Source: JAEUIE01 sp035430005
GTDB lineage: Bacteria; Planctomycetota; Planctomycetia; Gemmatales; HRBIN36
NCBI GenBank assembly: GCA_035430005.1
Contig: DAOMFV010000009.1
Location: 1 to 64,000, forward strand
DNA: 64,000 nt
Direction of reading: 5' to 3'
Shown: piece by piece, positions 9,701 to 18,525 of the stretch
How the letters are laid out: each line of letters begins with the position of its first letter
Numbering within the stretch: the first letter of the stretch is position 1
Translations under genes and position numbers: made by a program
Notes under the pieces: generated by a model
What the model was told of the DNA's origin: nothing
The model's input: only the letters and a program-made list of their open reading frames with translations
Database searches by the model: none

Positions 9701-11799
9701 CCAATCCCCGCCAGTGACAACACCTTGCCATACTTCGATAATACCGAGGCTCGGATGCCCGCGTGTTCAGGCGCCTGCAAACCCGGATCACGCTGGATAA
9801 GTTCCATTGCGTCATGGCGGGCCAGGTCAAGCAGTTCAGCGTCGCGCACAGGATGAGCGATCTTCAGTTCACCGATGCCGTGCTGCCTGGTGCCGAAGAA
9901 CTCGCCCATGCCGCGTAGTTCAAGGTCTTTCTCAGCCAGAAGAAAACCATCCGATGTCTTGCAGAAGTACTTAAGCCGGTCTTTTGCTTCTGGTGTTGCA
10001 GTATCGGCAAAGAGATAGCACTCGCCTGCCACGGGGCCTCTGCTGATTCGTCCTCGGAGCTGATGTAACTGCGACATGCCGAAGCGCTCCGCATGCTCGA
10101 TCACCATCATCGTAGCGTTGGCTATATCCACGCCTACTTCGATAACCGTAGTAGACACCAGACAGTCCAGTTCCTTGTTCTGGAACTGCATCATGACCTC
10201 GTCTTTGGTGCGATCATCAAGGCGGCCGTGAAGAATGCCCATTCGAAAATCCTGGAAAGGACCGTCATGGAGCAATTTAGCGGTATCGATGGCGCCTTTC
10301 AGATCGTTGTCCGCAGATTCCTCCACCATTGGGCAAACGACATAGAGTTGCCTGCCTTTCTTAACCTCCCGGGCCAAGTGCTCCATCAGTTCCGGACGCT
10401 CCTCTTCCGGTGTCCATTTGGTGCGTACCGATTTACGGCCGGGGGGAAGCTCACGAATGACCGAAATGTCAAGATCCCCAAATACCGTCAAACCGATGGT
10501 GCGGGGAATCGGCGTCGCCGTCATTACCAGGTAATGGGGATCCGACCCCTTATGTCGAATGGTGGCTCGCTGTTGCACGCCAAAGCGATGCTGTTCATCA
10601 ATAACCACCAGGCCCAGGTTGGCGAACTCAATGTCATTTTGGATCAGCGCCTGAGTGCCGACGACCAGGTCGATCTGTCCTCGCTTGATTTCGCCCAGAG
10701 CAATGCGACGATCAGTTCCGGAGATGCCGCCGACCAGAAACTCCATCTTGACTTTGCTGTGGGCCAGGTAGCGATTCAGTGTCCTCCAGTGCTGGCGGGC
10801 CAGCACTTCTGTCGGGGCCATCAAGGCTGTCTGGTGCTTGTTCGCCACTGCCACCAGCATGGCGTAAACAGCCACCGCCGTCTTTCCAGCACCAACGTCA
10901 GCCTGCAAAAGCCGACGCATCGGTCGGTCCTTGGCAAGATCATCACAAATCTGATGAATGACCCTGTCCTGTCCCTTGGTGAGATCAAAGGGCAAAAGTT
11001 TCCGGATGCGTTCATCCACCAGTTTGGAACGTAAGAGAGGAGTTGCCTTGCCCTGCACCTGCTGATCACGCCGTTGCAAGCATAACGCTACCTGAAGTAC
11101 GAGTAATTCGTCGTAAGCCAGCCGTCGCCGCCCTCGTTCTGCCTCCTCTAAGGTTTTGGGAAGGTGCACCGAATGCATGGCATCGGCGATACGTTGCAAG
11201 TTGTGACGTGAGACCAAGGGGGCCGGCACGATGTCACGGATCGCCACAGCATACCTCTCAACAATCTCCCGCTGGATACGTCGCATTGCATCGGCATGCA
11301 GTCCTTCGGTCAGGCTGTAGAGTGGCAGGACGGTCGAATCTTCATCCTGCTGCACCGCCTGTTCCACGGGTCGTAATCGAGGATTATTCATCTGCCAGTG
11401 CCCCCGGTAATGCCGGGGCTTGCCGGTGCAGGCGACGAGCATGCCGTAACGCAGCTTGTTCGAGACGAACGGCTGATTGAAGTAGACGGCTTCCAGCACG
11501 ACGTCGCCGCCATCACTGATGACGATGCTGACCATTTCTTTGCCGGTATGCGTTGTTTTGCCTTCAATCTCCACGACTTCGCCAATGACAGTCTGTGGCT
11601 CATCATTGGCCTTCAGGTCAACAATACGCAGGCGATTGGTCAGTGCCTCATATGCCCGGGGGAGATAAAAGAGCAAATCACCCACGGTGACCAAGCCGAG
11701 CTTAAGTAGCTTCTCGTACCGCTGCGGCCCCACGCCTTTGACGAACTGGGCTGAGGAAGCAAGAGGGTTTTCAGAACTGGGAGAAAATGTGTCAGCCAT
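9697..11799 (-). CDS. recG: ATP-dependent DNA helicase RecG
   Basis: RecG reverses stalled replication forks and migrates branched DNA. The 700-residue length fits the family. An N-terminal wedge/OB region precedes superfamily-2 helicase motifs: ADVGAGKT (motif I, about residue 299), DEQHRFG (motif II), MTATPIPRT (motif III), then TTVIEVGVD (motif V) and motif VI. Motif VI reads QLRGRISRG where most RecG proteins have QLRGRVGRG. A perfect 12-base palindrome abuts the ATG upstream, and no Shine-Dalgarno sequence is evident. The gene is convergent with the kinase gene, with the two stop regions overlapping by four bases. The assignment is secure. Confidence 0.96.
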   Translation of the reverse strand: MADTFSPSSENPLASSAQFVKGVGPQRYEKLLKLGLVTVGDLLFYLPRAYEALTNRLRIVDLKANDEPQTVIGEVVEIEGKTTHTGKEMVSIVISDGGDVVLEAVYFNQPFVSNKLRYGMLVACTGKPRHYRGHWQMNNPRLRPVEQAVQQDEDSTVLPLYSLTEGLHADAMRRIQREIVERYAVAIRDIVPAPLVSRHNLQRIADAMHSVHLPKTLEEAERGRRRLAYDELLVLQVALCLQRRDQQVQGKATPLLRSKLVDERIRKLLPFDLTKGQDRVIHQICDDLAKDRPMRRLLQADVGAGKTAVAVYAMLVAVANKHQTALMAPTEVLARQHWRTLNRYLAHSKVKMEFLVGGISGTDRRIALGEIKRGQIDLVVGTQALIQNDIEFANLGLVVIDEQHRFGVQQRATIRHKGSDPHYLVMTATPIPRTIGLTVFGDLDISVIRELPPGRKSVRTKWTPEEERPELMEHLAREVKKGRQLYVVCPMVEESADNDLKGAIDTAKLLHDGPFQDFRMGILHGRLDDRTKDEVMMQFQNKELDCLVSTTVIEVGVDIANATMMVIEHAERFGMSQLHQLRGRISRGPVAGECYLFADTATPEAKDRLKYFCKTSDGFLLAEKDLELRGMGEFFGTRQHGIGELKIAHPVRDAELLDLARHDAMELIQRDPGLQAPEHAGIRASVLSKYGKVLSLAGIG

Positions 11800-11811
11800 T
11801 ACTGATCAGTA
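11800..11811. promoter_or_regulatory. Perfect 12-base palindrome next to recG start
   Basis: TACTGATCAGTA is its own reverse complement and lies immediately 5' of the recG ATG in the divergent recG / M16 peptidase gap. It could be an operator half of a dimeric repressor or a chance palindrome; it occupies the position where a ribosome site would be expected. Confidence 0.3.
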
Positions 11812-11954
11812 GGAATAATCATGGGAGAACTCTCACCTATTCTCGCAGAAGTCAGGCAAGAGTAAACGGGTCAGAATGACCAATCGCTTACCCTGCGGAA
11901 AACATGGTTACTTCATATAGTTTCTACATCACTATTCTGTGCAGGACAGTCCTT

Positions 11955-14699
11955 ATGATTCGTTCGGTAAGCCTTGTTTCTTTCTTACTACTTCTTGGTG
12001 TCCTATCCTTCAACGGATCGTTAGCATCGGCTTCGCCTGACGATCAGAAGCAAGCGATCGTCCCGCCTGCCGCGCTGACGATGTACGATTCACTTAAGGA
12101 ATATACTCTCAATAACGGACTCAAAGTCTATTTGCTGCCTGTTCCCGGTTCGCCGGTCGTCACCACAATGACCGCCTTCCAGGCCGGTTCCTGTGACGAA
12201 GACAAAACCGCCACCGGCCTGGCCCATTATCTGGAACATCTCATGTTCAAGGGTACTGCCAAGTTGAGACCCGGCGATATTGATCGCATGACTCAGCGCA
12301 GCGGCGGTTCGAACAACGCCTACACCAACCACGACATGACGAACTACCACTTCGACTTCGCCGCCGACCGATGGGAGACAGCTCTGGAGATCGAAACCGA
12401 GCGGATGCGTGGTCTGCTCATCGATAAGGCCCACGAGTTCGAACAGGAAAAGGGCGCTGTCATCGAAGAACTAGCTCGCAACGAGGATGCCCCCTGGGAC
12501 CTCGAAGAGAAAGCCATCCTGCCGATGCTCTTCGGCAAGGAATCGCCATACGGACATCCCATCATCGGCGAACGAGAGCACGTCCGTGGTGCTACCGCCG
12601 ATGTCATTAAGGGCTATTACAATAAGTGGTACCATCCCAATAACGCCACGATGATCGTTGTAGGCGGCATCGATCCTGACCTGGCGATTGCGAAGATCAA
12701 AGCCAAGTTGGAAAACATCCCCACCACCGCACTCCCCGAACGCAAGGTCTGGCCGACCAAGTTTCCTGATCGCCCGGCCCGCCTGGAGTTTCCCTCGAAG
12801 TTCCCCACTGCCCGCATGATCATGGGCTTTACCACCATACCTCAAGGCCATGCCAATGAAGCAGCACTTGACATCGCCAGCATGATCCTGGCATCGAGCA
12901 AGACCAGCAGGCTTTATAAGAAGCTCGTTCTCGAAGAACGGATAGCTGTCGAAGTCGGCGCCAGTCACAGCCCCGGACGATACCCAGGTTGGTTCGGCAT
13001 CCAAATGGAATTGCTCCCGGGCAAGGATCGCAAGAAGGCTGAGCAGATCGTCCTTGCTGAAATTCGCAGACTGGCCACTGAACCAGTACCTGCCAACGAA
13101 CTGCTTCGTATTCAGCGAATGATCATCAGTCAATCGATCTTCAGCCGTGAGGGCATCCATTCGCTGGCTGACAGCATTGCCAAAACCGTACTGGTTCAGC
13201 CTGCTTCTGCCCTCAAAGAACAGTTCACCAAATGGGCAGCAGTCACTCCCGTTGATATTCAGCGGGTGGCCAAGCTCTATCTGGATGCTGATAAGCCTGT
13301 CGTGGTCTGGTCGATACCAAAAGAAGAGAAGGGTGGCGGCGCTCAAGCTGATAAGCCCAAGGAAGGCAATCGCTACCGTAACTATGACAGGCAGCCACAA
13401 GGCGGAGCTGGTAACATCAGCCTTCAACAGGCCAAGAAGGTGGTGCTGCCCAATGGACTGACATTACTCCTTATGGAGAATCGTCGGTTGCCCCTCGTAG
13501 TAGCTGCGGCCTCATTGACTAATGTGCGTCGTTATGAGCCTGCCGAGAAAGCCGGAGTGGCCCAGTTGATGGGCAGCCTGCTCGAAGAGGGCACCGAAAA
13601 ACGCACTGGCCAACAAATTGCCGAAGCGATCGATGATGTGGGTGGTACCATCAGCATGGTCGCCAATGGCGGCTCGGTGAAAGTGCTGAGGGATCACAAA
13701 CAGCTGGGGCTGGAATTACTCTTCGACAGTCTGCTGCATCCCAGCTTCCCCGCTGAAGCCTTTGAACGCAAGAAAGATGAACAACTGGCAGAGATTGCCG
13801 AAGCTCAAGAGCAGCCCCTTTCCCGCGCTTCTGAGGCGTTCCAGGAGACCATTTACGGCAAACACTTTAAAGGTCGTCCAAGCAGAGGCTCGCAGGCTAT
13901 CGTTCAGAAGCTCACTCGTGACGATGTCGCGGCGTTCCACAAGCTGGTCATGGTTCCCGACAATACCGCCTTGGCCATTGTGGGCGATTTCAACTCGAAG
14001 GAGATGATTGATCTCGTTACCAAGTTGACCGCCAACTGGACGGGCAAACTGCCTCCTGCCCCTGAGACACCGGAACTCACTCTAGGAAAAGGTTCGTCCA
14101 CTAAATTGATCACCATGCCCAACTCGGCCCAGCTTCAGTTCCTGATGGGCCACCTGGGCATCAAGCGAAATCACCCGGACTACTTCAAACTGCTCGTCAT
14201 GGATAATGTCCTCGGTTCCGGTGCCGGCTTCACCGATCGCTTATCTTCCCGAATTCGTGATCGCGAAGGACTGGCTTACACCGTCAACGCCACCATCACC
14301 GACAGCGCCGAACTCGATCCAGGCGCTTTCATGTGCTACATCGGCACCGATGCCCGCAACTATCAACGGGTCAAGCAGCTTTTCCTCGAAGAGATCGAAC
14401 GACTTCGCAAAGAGATTCCGAGCGAATATGAAGTGAGCAGCACCAAGCAGTACCTTTTGGGCAAACTGGCGTTCATGCTCACCACCAGTGACAGCATCGC
14501 TGAGAAACTGCTCTATGTAAACCGCTACGATCTGGGTTTTGATTATTTCGATAAATATCGAGCTAGTGTCGAAGCGGTTACTCCTGCTCAGGTACGTGAA
14601 ATGGCTGAGAAGTACATTCAACCTGGGAGTTTTGCAACGGTTGCAGCAGGGGCCATCGACAAGGATGGCCGCATCTTGCCGCCTCCGGCCCAAAAATAA
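11955..14699 (+). CDS. Exported M16 family zinc peptidase, two-domain
   Basis: The ATG at 11955 is preferred over the one at 11904 because it gives a classical signal peptide (residues 1-26, ending SLASA) and is preceded by AGGAC at a suitable distance. The mature protein has two M16 (insulinase/pitrilysin-type) halves. The first half (about 45-250) contains the inverted zinc motif HYLEH (residues 91-95) and the downstream acidic VIEE block (about 169-172), so it should be catalytic. The second half (about 490-720) lacks HxxEH and is the usual non-catalytic partner. These enzymes degrade peptides inside a clam-like chamber; here in the periplasm. The gene is followed by a glycosyltransferase gene after 89 bases. 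Confidence 0.92.
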   Translation: MIRSVSLVSFLLLLGVLSFNGSLASASPDDQKQAIVPPAALTMYDSLKEYTLNNGLKVYLLPVPGSPVVTTMTAFQAGSCDEDKTATGLAHYLEHLMFKGTAKLRPGDIDRMTQRSGGSNNAYTNHDMTNYHFDFAADRWETALEIETERMRGLLIDKAHEFEQEKGAVIEELARNEDAPWDLEEKAILPMLFGKESPYGHPIIGEREHVRGATADVIKGYYNKWYHPNNATMIVVGGIDPDLAIAKIKAKLENIPTTALPERKVWPTKFPDRPARLEFPSKFPTARMIMGFTTIPQGHANEAALDIASMILASSKTSRLYKKLVLEERIAVEVGASHSPGRYPGWFGIQMELLPGKDRKKAEQIVLAEIRRLATEPVPANELLRIQRMIISQSIFSREGIHSLADSIAKTVLVQPASALKEQFTKWAAVTPVDIQRVAKLYLDADKPVVVWSIPKEEKGGGAQADKPKEGNRYRNYDRQPQGGAGNISLQQAKKVVLPNGLTLLLMENRRLPLVVAAASLTNVRRYEPAEKAGVAQLMGSLLEEGTEKRTGQQIAEAIDDVGGTISMVANGGSVKVLRDHKQLGLELLFDSLLHPSFPAEAFERKKDEQLAEIAEAQEQPLSRASEAFQETIYGKHFKGRPSRGSQAIVQKLTRDDVAAFHKLVMVPDNTALAIVGDFNSKEMIDLVTKLTANWTGKLPPAPETPELTLGKGSSTKLITMPNSAQLQFLMGHLGIKRNHPDYFKLLVMDNVLGSGAGFTDRLSSRIRDREGLAYTVNATITDSAELDPGAFMCYIGTDARNYQRVKQLFLEEIERLRKEIPSEYEVSSTKQYLLGKLAFMLTTSDSIAEKLLYVNRYDLGFDYFDKYRASVEAVTPAQVREMAEKYIQPGSFATVAAGAIDKDGRILPPPAQK

Positions 14700-14788
14700 C
14701 GTATGGTTGCCTTGTGAACAGGAACCTTTCGTCCCTGTCTGCTCTTTCATTGAAGCGGCAGGGATTGGTTGTACACAAGGAAGCCCTG

Positions 14789-16006
14789 ATGAGTGCAAGT
14801 GCCCAGCTTGATACCCCCAGGATGAGTAAGTCAGAACAGCCGGTTGCTACTGAGTACGAACTTTCCATCGTGATGCCATGCCTGAACGAGGCGGATACGG
14901 TGGGTACCTGCGTCCGTAAGGCCCACGCTGCCATCGAAAAGATGGGAATCCGGGGCGAGATCGTCATTGCCGACAATGGCAGCACCGATGGCTCGCAGGC
15001 CATTGCAACCGAACATGGTGCTCGTATCGTTCCCGTTGCCGCTAAAGGTTATGGGAACGCTCTCATGGGTGGCATCTCAGCTGCCAAGGGCAAGTATGTG
15101 ATTATGGGCGATGCGGACGACAGCTACGACTTCGGCGAGGCACCGAAGTTTGTCGCCAAGTTGCGTGAAGGGTATGAGCTGGTTCAGGGGTGCAGGTTCC
15201 CCCGTGGCGGTGGCACCATCGAAAAGGGAGCCATGCCGTTCCTTCATTACTGGCTCGGCAACCCGCTCTTTTCCTTCCTGAGCCGTCTCTGGTTCCGCGC
15301 TCCGATCAACGATATCTACTGCGGCCTGCGTGGCTTCACCAAAGACTTGTATGATCGGCTCGATCTCCGCAGTTATGGCATGGAGTTCGCCACCGAAATG
15401 GTCATCAAGGCGAGCCTGTTTAAGGCCAAAATTGCTGAGGTGCCGATCACCCTGCACCCCGATGGCCGCAAATCGCATCCACCACATCTGAAGACCTGGC
15501 GGGATGGCTGGCGAACCCTGCGATTCTTCCTGCTCTACAGCCCCCGCTGGCTCTTCCTTATCCCCGGCCTGTTCCTGATCCTCCTCGGCATCGTCGGCTA
15601 CAGTCTGGCACTCCCCGGCATCAAGATTGGCAGCGCCACCTTCGACGCTCACAGCTTGCTTTTTGCCAGCTTGTTCCTCATGGTCGGCTACCAGGCAGTG
15701 TTGTTCGCCTTGTTCACTAAACGCTTTGCCATCAGTGAAGGAATGATGCCGCCAGATGACAGGCTGACGAAGTTCTTCCAATGGGCCACTCTTGAACGAG
15801 GCCTTATTATTGGCACTCTCGCCGGCCTGGGAGGGTTGTTCCTCCTCGTCGGCGCCATCAACCAGTGGTGGGAAGCCGGCTTTGGCAGCCTGAACTATGC
15901 GGTCACTATGCGTTGGGTCATCCCCGGCGTGACGCTCTGCATGCTGGGCTTCCAGACACTCTTTGGCAGCTTCTTTATCAGTGTCCTGGGGATGCGACGC
16001 AAATGA
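14789..16006 (+). CDS. Polyprenyl-phosphate-hexose synthase-like glycosyltransferase (GT2) with membrane tail
   Basis: The chosen ATG has AAGGA eight bases upstream; a GTG at 14714 in frame is unlikely. The 405-residue protein begins with a GT-A fold of the dolichyl-phosphate mannosyltransferase type: MPCLNEADT (about 30), ADNGSTDGS (about 66), a DADDSYD block (the DxD metal site, about 110) and a GLRGF block near 180. After about residue 245 there are four hydrophobic segments, as in bacterial enzymes that load a sugar from a nucleotide donor onto a polyprenyl phosphate. The stop overlaps the start of the methyltransferase gene (ATGA), so the two are translationally coupled. Donor sugar is unknown. 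Confidence 0.88.
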   Translation: MSASAQLDTPRMSKSEQPVATEYELSIVMPCLNEADTVGTCVRKAHAAIEKMGIRGEIVIADNGSTDGSQAIATEHGARIVPVAAKGYGNALMGGISAAKGKYVIMGDADDSYDFGEAPKFVAKLREGYELVQGCRFPRGGGTIEKGAMPFLHYWLGNPLFSFLSRLWFRAPINDIYCGLRGFTKDLYDRLDLRSYGMEFATEMVIKASLFKAKIAEVPITLHPDGRKSHPPHLKTWRDGWRTLRFFLLYSPRWLFLIPGLFLILLGIVGYSLALPGIKIGSATFDAHSLLFASLFLMVGYQAVLFALFTKRFAISEGMMPPDDRLTKFFQWATLERGLIIGTLAGLGGLFLLVGAINQWWEAGFGSLNYAVTMRWVIPGVTLCMLGFQTLFGSFFISVLGMRRK

Positions 16007-16725
16007 CCTCTAACGCTGTCATGAACACTACTGAGATCAAACCTGAGTTCGACAGCTATGCCAAAAACTATGATCAGGCTCTGCAGCAGGGGCTTTCGGT
16101 CTCCGGCGAAGCCAAGGAATACTTCGCCGAGGGGCGAGTTGCCTTGCTGCAAAAGTGCCTGCGCAAGCTCAAATATCAACCTCAGCGCGTGCTCGACTTC
16201 GGCTGTGGTACCGGCACCAGCGTGCCCATTCTTCATGCGATTCCCGGCGTTACCTTTGCCCAGGGTATCGATCTCTCAGCTGAGTCTATCAGTCAGGCTG
16301 AGAAAATGCATGGCCACGACAATCGCCGTTTCTACGCTCTAGCTGATTATCAGCCTGATGGCAGCTTCGATCTGGTCTTTTGTAACGGCGTCTTTCACCA
16401 TATCCCGCTGGATCAACGGGCCAAAGCTATCGAGACGGTCTACCAGTCGCTCAAGCCCGGTGGTATCTTCGCGTTATGGGAGAACAACCCCTGGAATCCG
16501 GCAACCCGCTATGTGATGAGCCGCATTCCGTTCGATAAGGATGCCATCACCCTCACGCCGCCGGAGTCGCGCATGATCACCCAGGCAGGTGGTTTTACCA
16601 TTCTGCGCACTGACTTCCTCTTTATCTTCCCACGGCTGTTGAAATGGTTCAGGCCACTGGAGCAACTCGTCTCCTCGTGGCCTGTGGGTACCCAATATCA
16701 AATTCTCTGTCGGAAGCCTACTTGA
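16003..16725 (+). CDS. Class I SAM-dependent methyltransferase
   Basis: The start at 16003 overlaps the glycosyltransferase stop as ATGA; the in-frame ATG at 16021 is a second possibility. The longer upstream open frame runs through the glycosyltransferase and is not used. The protein is about 240 residues with SAM-binding motif I VLDFGCGTGTS near residue 63, an acidic post-I block (GIDLSAES), and a motif around FCNGVFHHIP. The family methylates small molecules or lipids; the coupling to a polyprenyl-sugar synthase suggests a glycolipid or isoprenoid-linked substrate, but this is inference. The last eight bases overlap the convergent phosphatase gene. Confidence 0.88.
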   Translation: MTSNAVMNTTEIKPEFDSYAKNYDQALQQGLSVSGEAKEYFAEGRVALLQKCLRKLKYQPQRVLDFGCGTGTSVPILHAIPGVTFAQGIDLSAESISQAEKMHGHDNRRFYALADYQPDGSFDLVFCNGVFHHIPLDQRAKAIETVYQSLKPGGIFALWENNPWNPATRYVMSRIPFDKDAITLTPPESRMITQAGGFTILRTDFLFIFPRLLKWFRPLEQLVSSWPVGTQYQILCRKPT

Positions 16726-18427
16726 ACAGCCCTTCAGGTACTTCCACTGTAGAGTTGTTCATCTTCTGCCCCAAAGTATGAGCCAGCCCCACCGACGCCA
16801 GTTGGGGCGATACTTTTTCCATCCGCCTGCCCGGCACCACTCCGGCGCCAAAAAACACCAGGGGCACATGAGTATCATACTCGTGTGGCGATCCATGCGT
16901 GGTGCCCGTAGTGTACTTCGATACCAGGAAGTGGTAAGGCTTCATAATCGGCTGCACATCGCCAGATCGGTCTGGCTGAAAGCTTTTCCTGACATTCTCA
17001 CCGAAACCTGGCAGAGGTGAAGGATCAAGAAGCTGAGATCGTGTATACACTTCAAGAACGTAAGGACGGGTCTTGAACCAATCAGCGACTGCCTGCTCGA
17101 CTTCCTGATAGGTTTTACCAGCTGCTTTGATGGTACGAAGATTCAAGTAGATTCCCGCTCCGCTGATCGCTTCAGTCCATTTGGCTGTGGTTTGATACTT
17201 GCTGCTCAGATAGTGTTCGAGAGCCGGAACTTCTTTGGTTGCTTCAACACGGCCTGCCACCAGTCCTTTGGCTTTCGACACTTCCGGCAGTGGGCATACA
17301 CCATGATCCGCTGAGACTACCATCAAATAGTTCTCTCGGCCCACATGAGCATCCAGATAGTTGATCATATCAGCCATGATCCTGTCGCTTCGCAAAGTCA
17401 CATCCATAACTTCCTGGGAATCGGGCCCCCAGACATGCCCCACTGAATCGTTGCTGGAGTAGCTGACAACCAGGTAATCAGTCTGTTCATGCTGCCCCAG
17501 CCTTTCGTTGTCAAGGACGGCCTTGGCGGCCTGCCAAGTCAAGTCGTTGCCCATGGGCGAGGTGTAGATGGCGTCGTAAAACTTGGGGCCGGGCTGATCG
17601 AGACCGCCGGTCATGGGATGGGGGAAAGTGCGACCTTGTTTGATGCCGATGCCTTCGCCTTCAACATCGTCAGGGCCACTGAACTCGGTGTAATTGATGT
17701 CGTTTCGGAGTCGAGTCCAATCTTTGACGAACCATTGATCAGCCAGCTTCAGTTCATTGAACTTTGCCATGTAGCTGGGCAGCCTGTCGATATAGAAATT
17801 CGAAGTGACAAACGCCCCGACGTTATCGTCGTACCAGTAGCAGATATCAGCCTTGGCACCGGTAGGCAGCACGCCGCCACGGTCTTTGAGCGAGACGCCG
17901 ATGACCTTGCCCTTGGAATTGGTCACTTCTTTGACCACATCGCCCAGGGCTGGTTCAAGAAGTCTGCCTGGTGTGCCGCCACCTGTAAGTCCTGATTTGC
18001 TCTTGGCTCCATCAGGGATCATCTTGAAACGGTCGCCGAGGGTGGCGCAGTACGCATTCTTGCCCGTGCTGCGGTCGTACCATTCGTTTTCGACAATGCC
18101 ATGCTGAGCAGGGATGCAACCGGTGCCCAGCGTGGCATGGCCGCAACCTGTCAGCGTCATCGAATAGGGATAATGGCAGTTCGTGAACCAGGCTCCTTCA
18201 CTGGTCAAGCGATTGAACCCATCGGTGCCGAACTGTTTGCTCCAGCGTTCAAGATAGTCGCCCCGCATTTGATCAAATACGACGAGCACCAGAAGCTTGG
18301 GGCCATGAACTTGGCCGGCAGTTGCCACTGGCAGCGTGATGATCCTGGTACCTGCATTCATCCCCATGATGGGGACAATCACCAACAACACTAGCAGGAT
18401 CAGGGCAATTCGAGTCGCTCGTACCAT
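16718..18427 (-). CDS. Exported PafA-like alkaline phosphatase (alkaline phosphatase superfamily)
   Basis: A 569-residue protein with an N-terminal hydrophobic export segment (about residues 5-23). The metal-binding FDQMRGDYL block has D52, and the nucleophile block TLTGCGHATLGTG (91-103) carries Thr rather than Ser, as in PafA-type phosphate-insensitive phosphatases and related type I phosphodiesterases. Later metal ligands appear in SADHGV (about residue 366) and in the C-terminal HGSPHEYDTHVPL block. It should hydrolyse phosphate esters in the periplasm. A perfect palindrome lies 22-33 bases before the ATG. The 3' end overlaps the convergent methyltransferase by eight bases. Phosphomonoesterase versus diesterase activity cannot be fixed by reading alone. 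Confidence 0.87.
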   Translation of the reverse strand: MVRATRIALILLVLLVIVPIMGMNAGTRIITLPVATAGQVHGPKLLVLVVFDQMRGDYLERWSKQFGTDGFNRLTSEGAWFTNCHYPYSMTLTGCGHATLGTGCIPAQHGIVENEWYDRSTGKNAYCATLGDRFKMIPDGAKSKSGLTGGGTPGRLLEPALGDVVKEVTNSKGKVIGVSLKDRGGVLPTGAKADICYWYDDNVGAFVTSNFYIDRLPSYMAKFNELKLADQWFVKDWTRLRNDINYTEFSGPDDVEGEGIGIKQGRTFPHPMTGGLDQPGPKFYDAIYTSPMGNDLTWQAAKAVLDNERLGQHEQTDYLVVSYSSNDSVGHVWGPDSQEVMDVTLRSDRIMADMINYLDAHVGRENYLMVVSADHGVCPLPEVSKAKGLVAGRVEATKEVPALEHYLSSKYQTTAKWTEAISGAGIYLNLRTIKAAGKTYQEVEQAVADWFKTRPYVLEVYTRSQLLDPSPLPGFGENVRKSFQPDRSGDVQPIMKPYHFLVSKYTTGTTHGSPHEYDTHVPLVFFGAGVVPGRRMEKVSPQLASVGLAHTLGQKMNNSTVEVPEGLFK

Positions 18428-18448
18428 GTATTATCACTCACCATCAAA

Positions 18449-18460
18449 GAGAGTACTCTC
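18449..18460. promoter_or_regulatory. Perfect 12-base palindrome upstream of the PafA-like gene
   Basis: GAGAGTACTCTC is self-complementary and sits 22-33 bases before the ATG of the phosphatase gene, within the 98-base gap after mutS2. Position would suit an operator overlapping a promoter, but a single short palindrome may be chance. Confidence 0.25.
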
Positions 18461-18525
18461 AATGTGAAGCTACGAATTGAATGATAGGTGTGACAAGAGA
18501 AGACTACATCATAAAGATGAGATGG

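Noticed and set aside
10093..11034. 313-residue frame antisense to recG
   Set aside because: recG motifs run through the entire stretch on the other strand; the antisense product is His/Gln-rich with no recognisable domain.
12471..13427. 318-residue antisense frame inside the M16 peptidase gene
   Set aside because: Opposite strand of a gene with clear zinc motif and signal peptide; no start site and no known domain, so it is a shadow of biased codon use.
15077..15781. 234-residue antisense frame in the glycosyltransferase gene
   Set aside because: Covers the DxD and membrane region of a real gene; product is low-complexity Glu/Gln/Ala.
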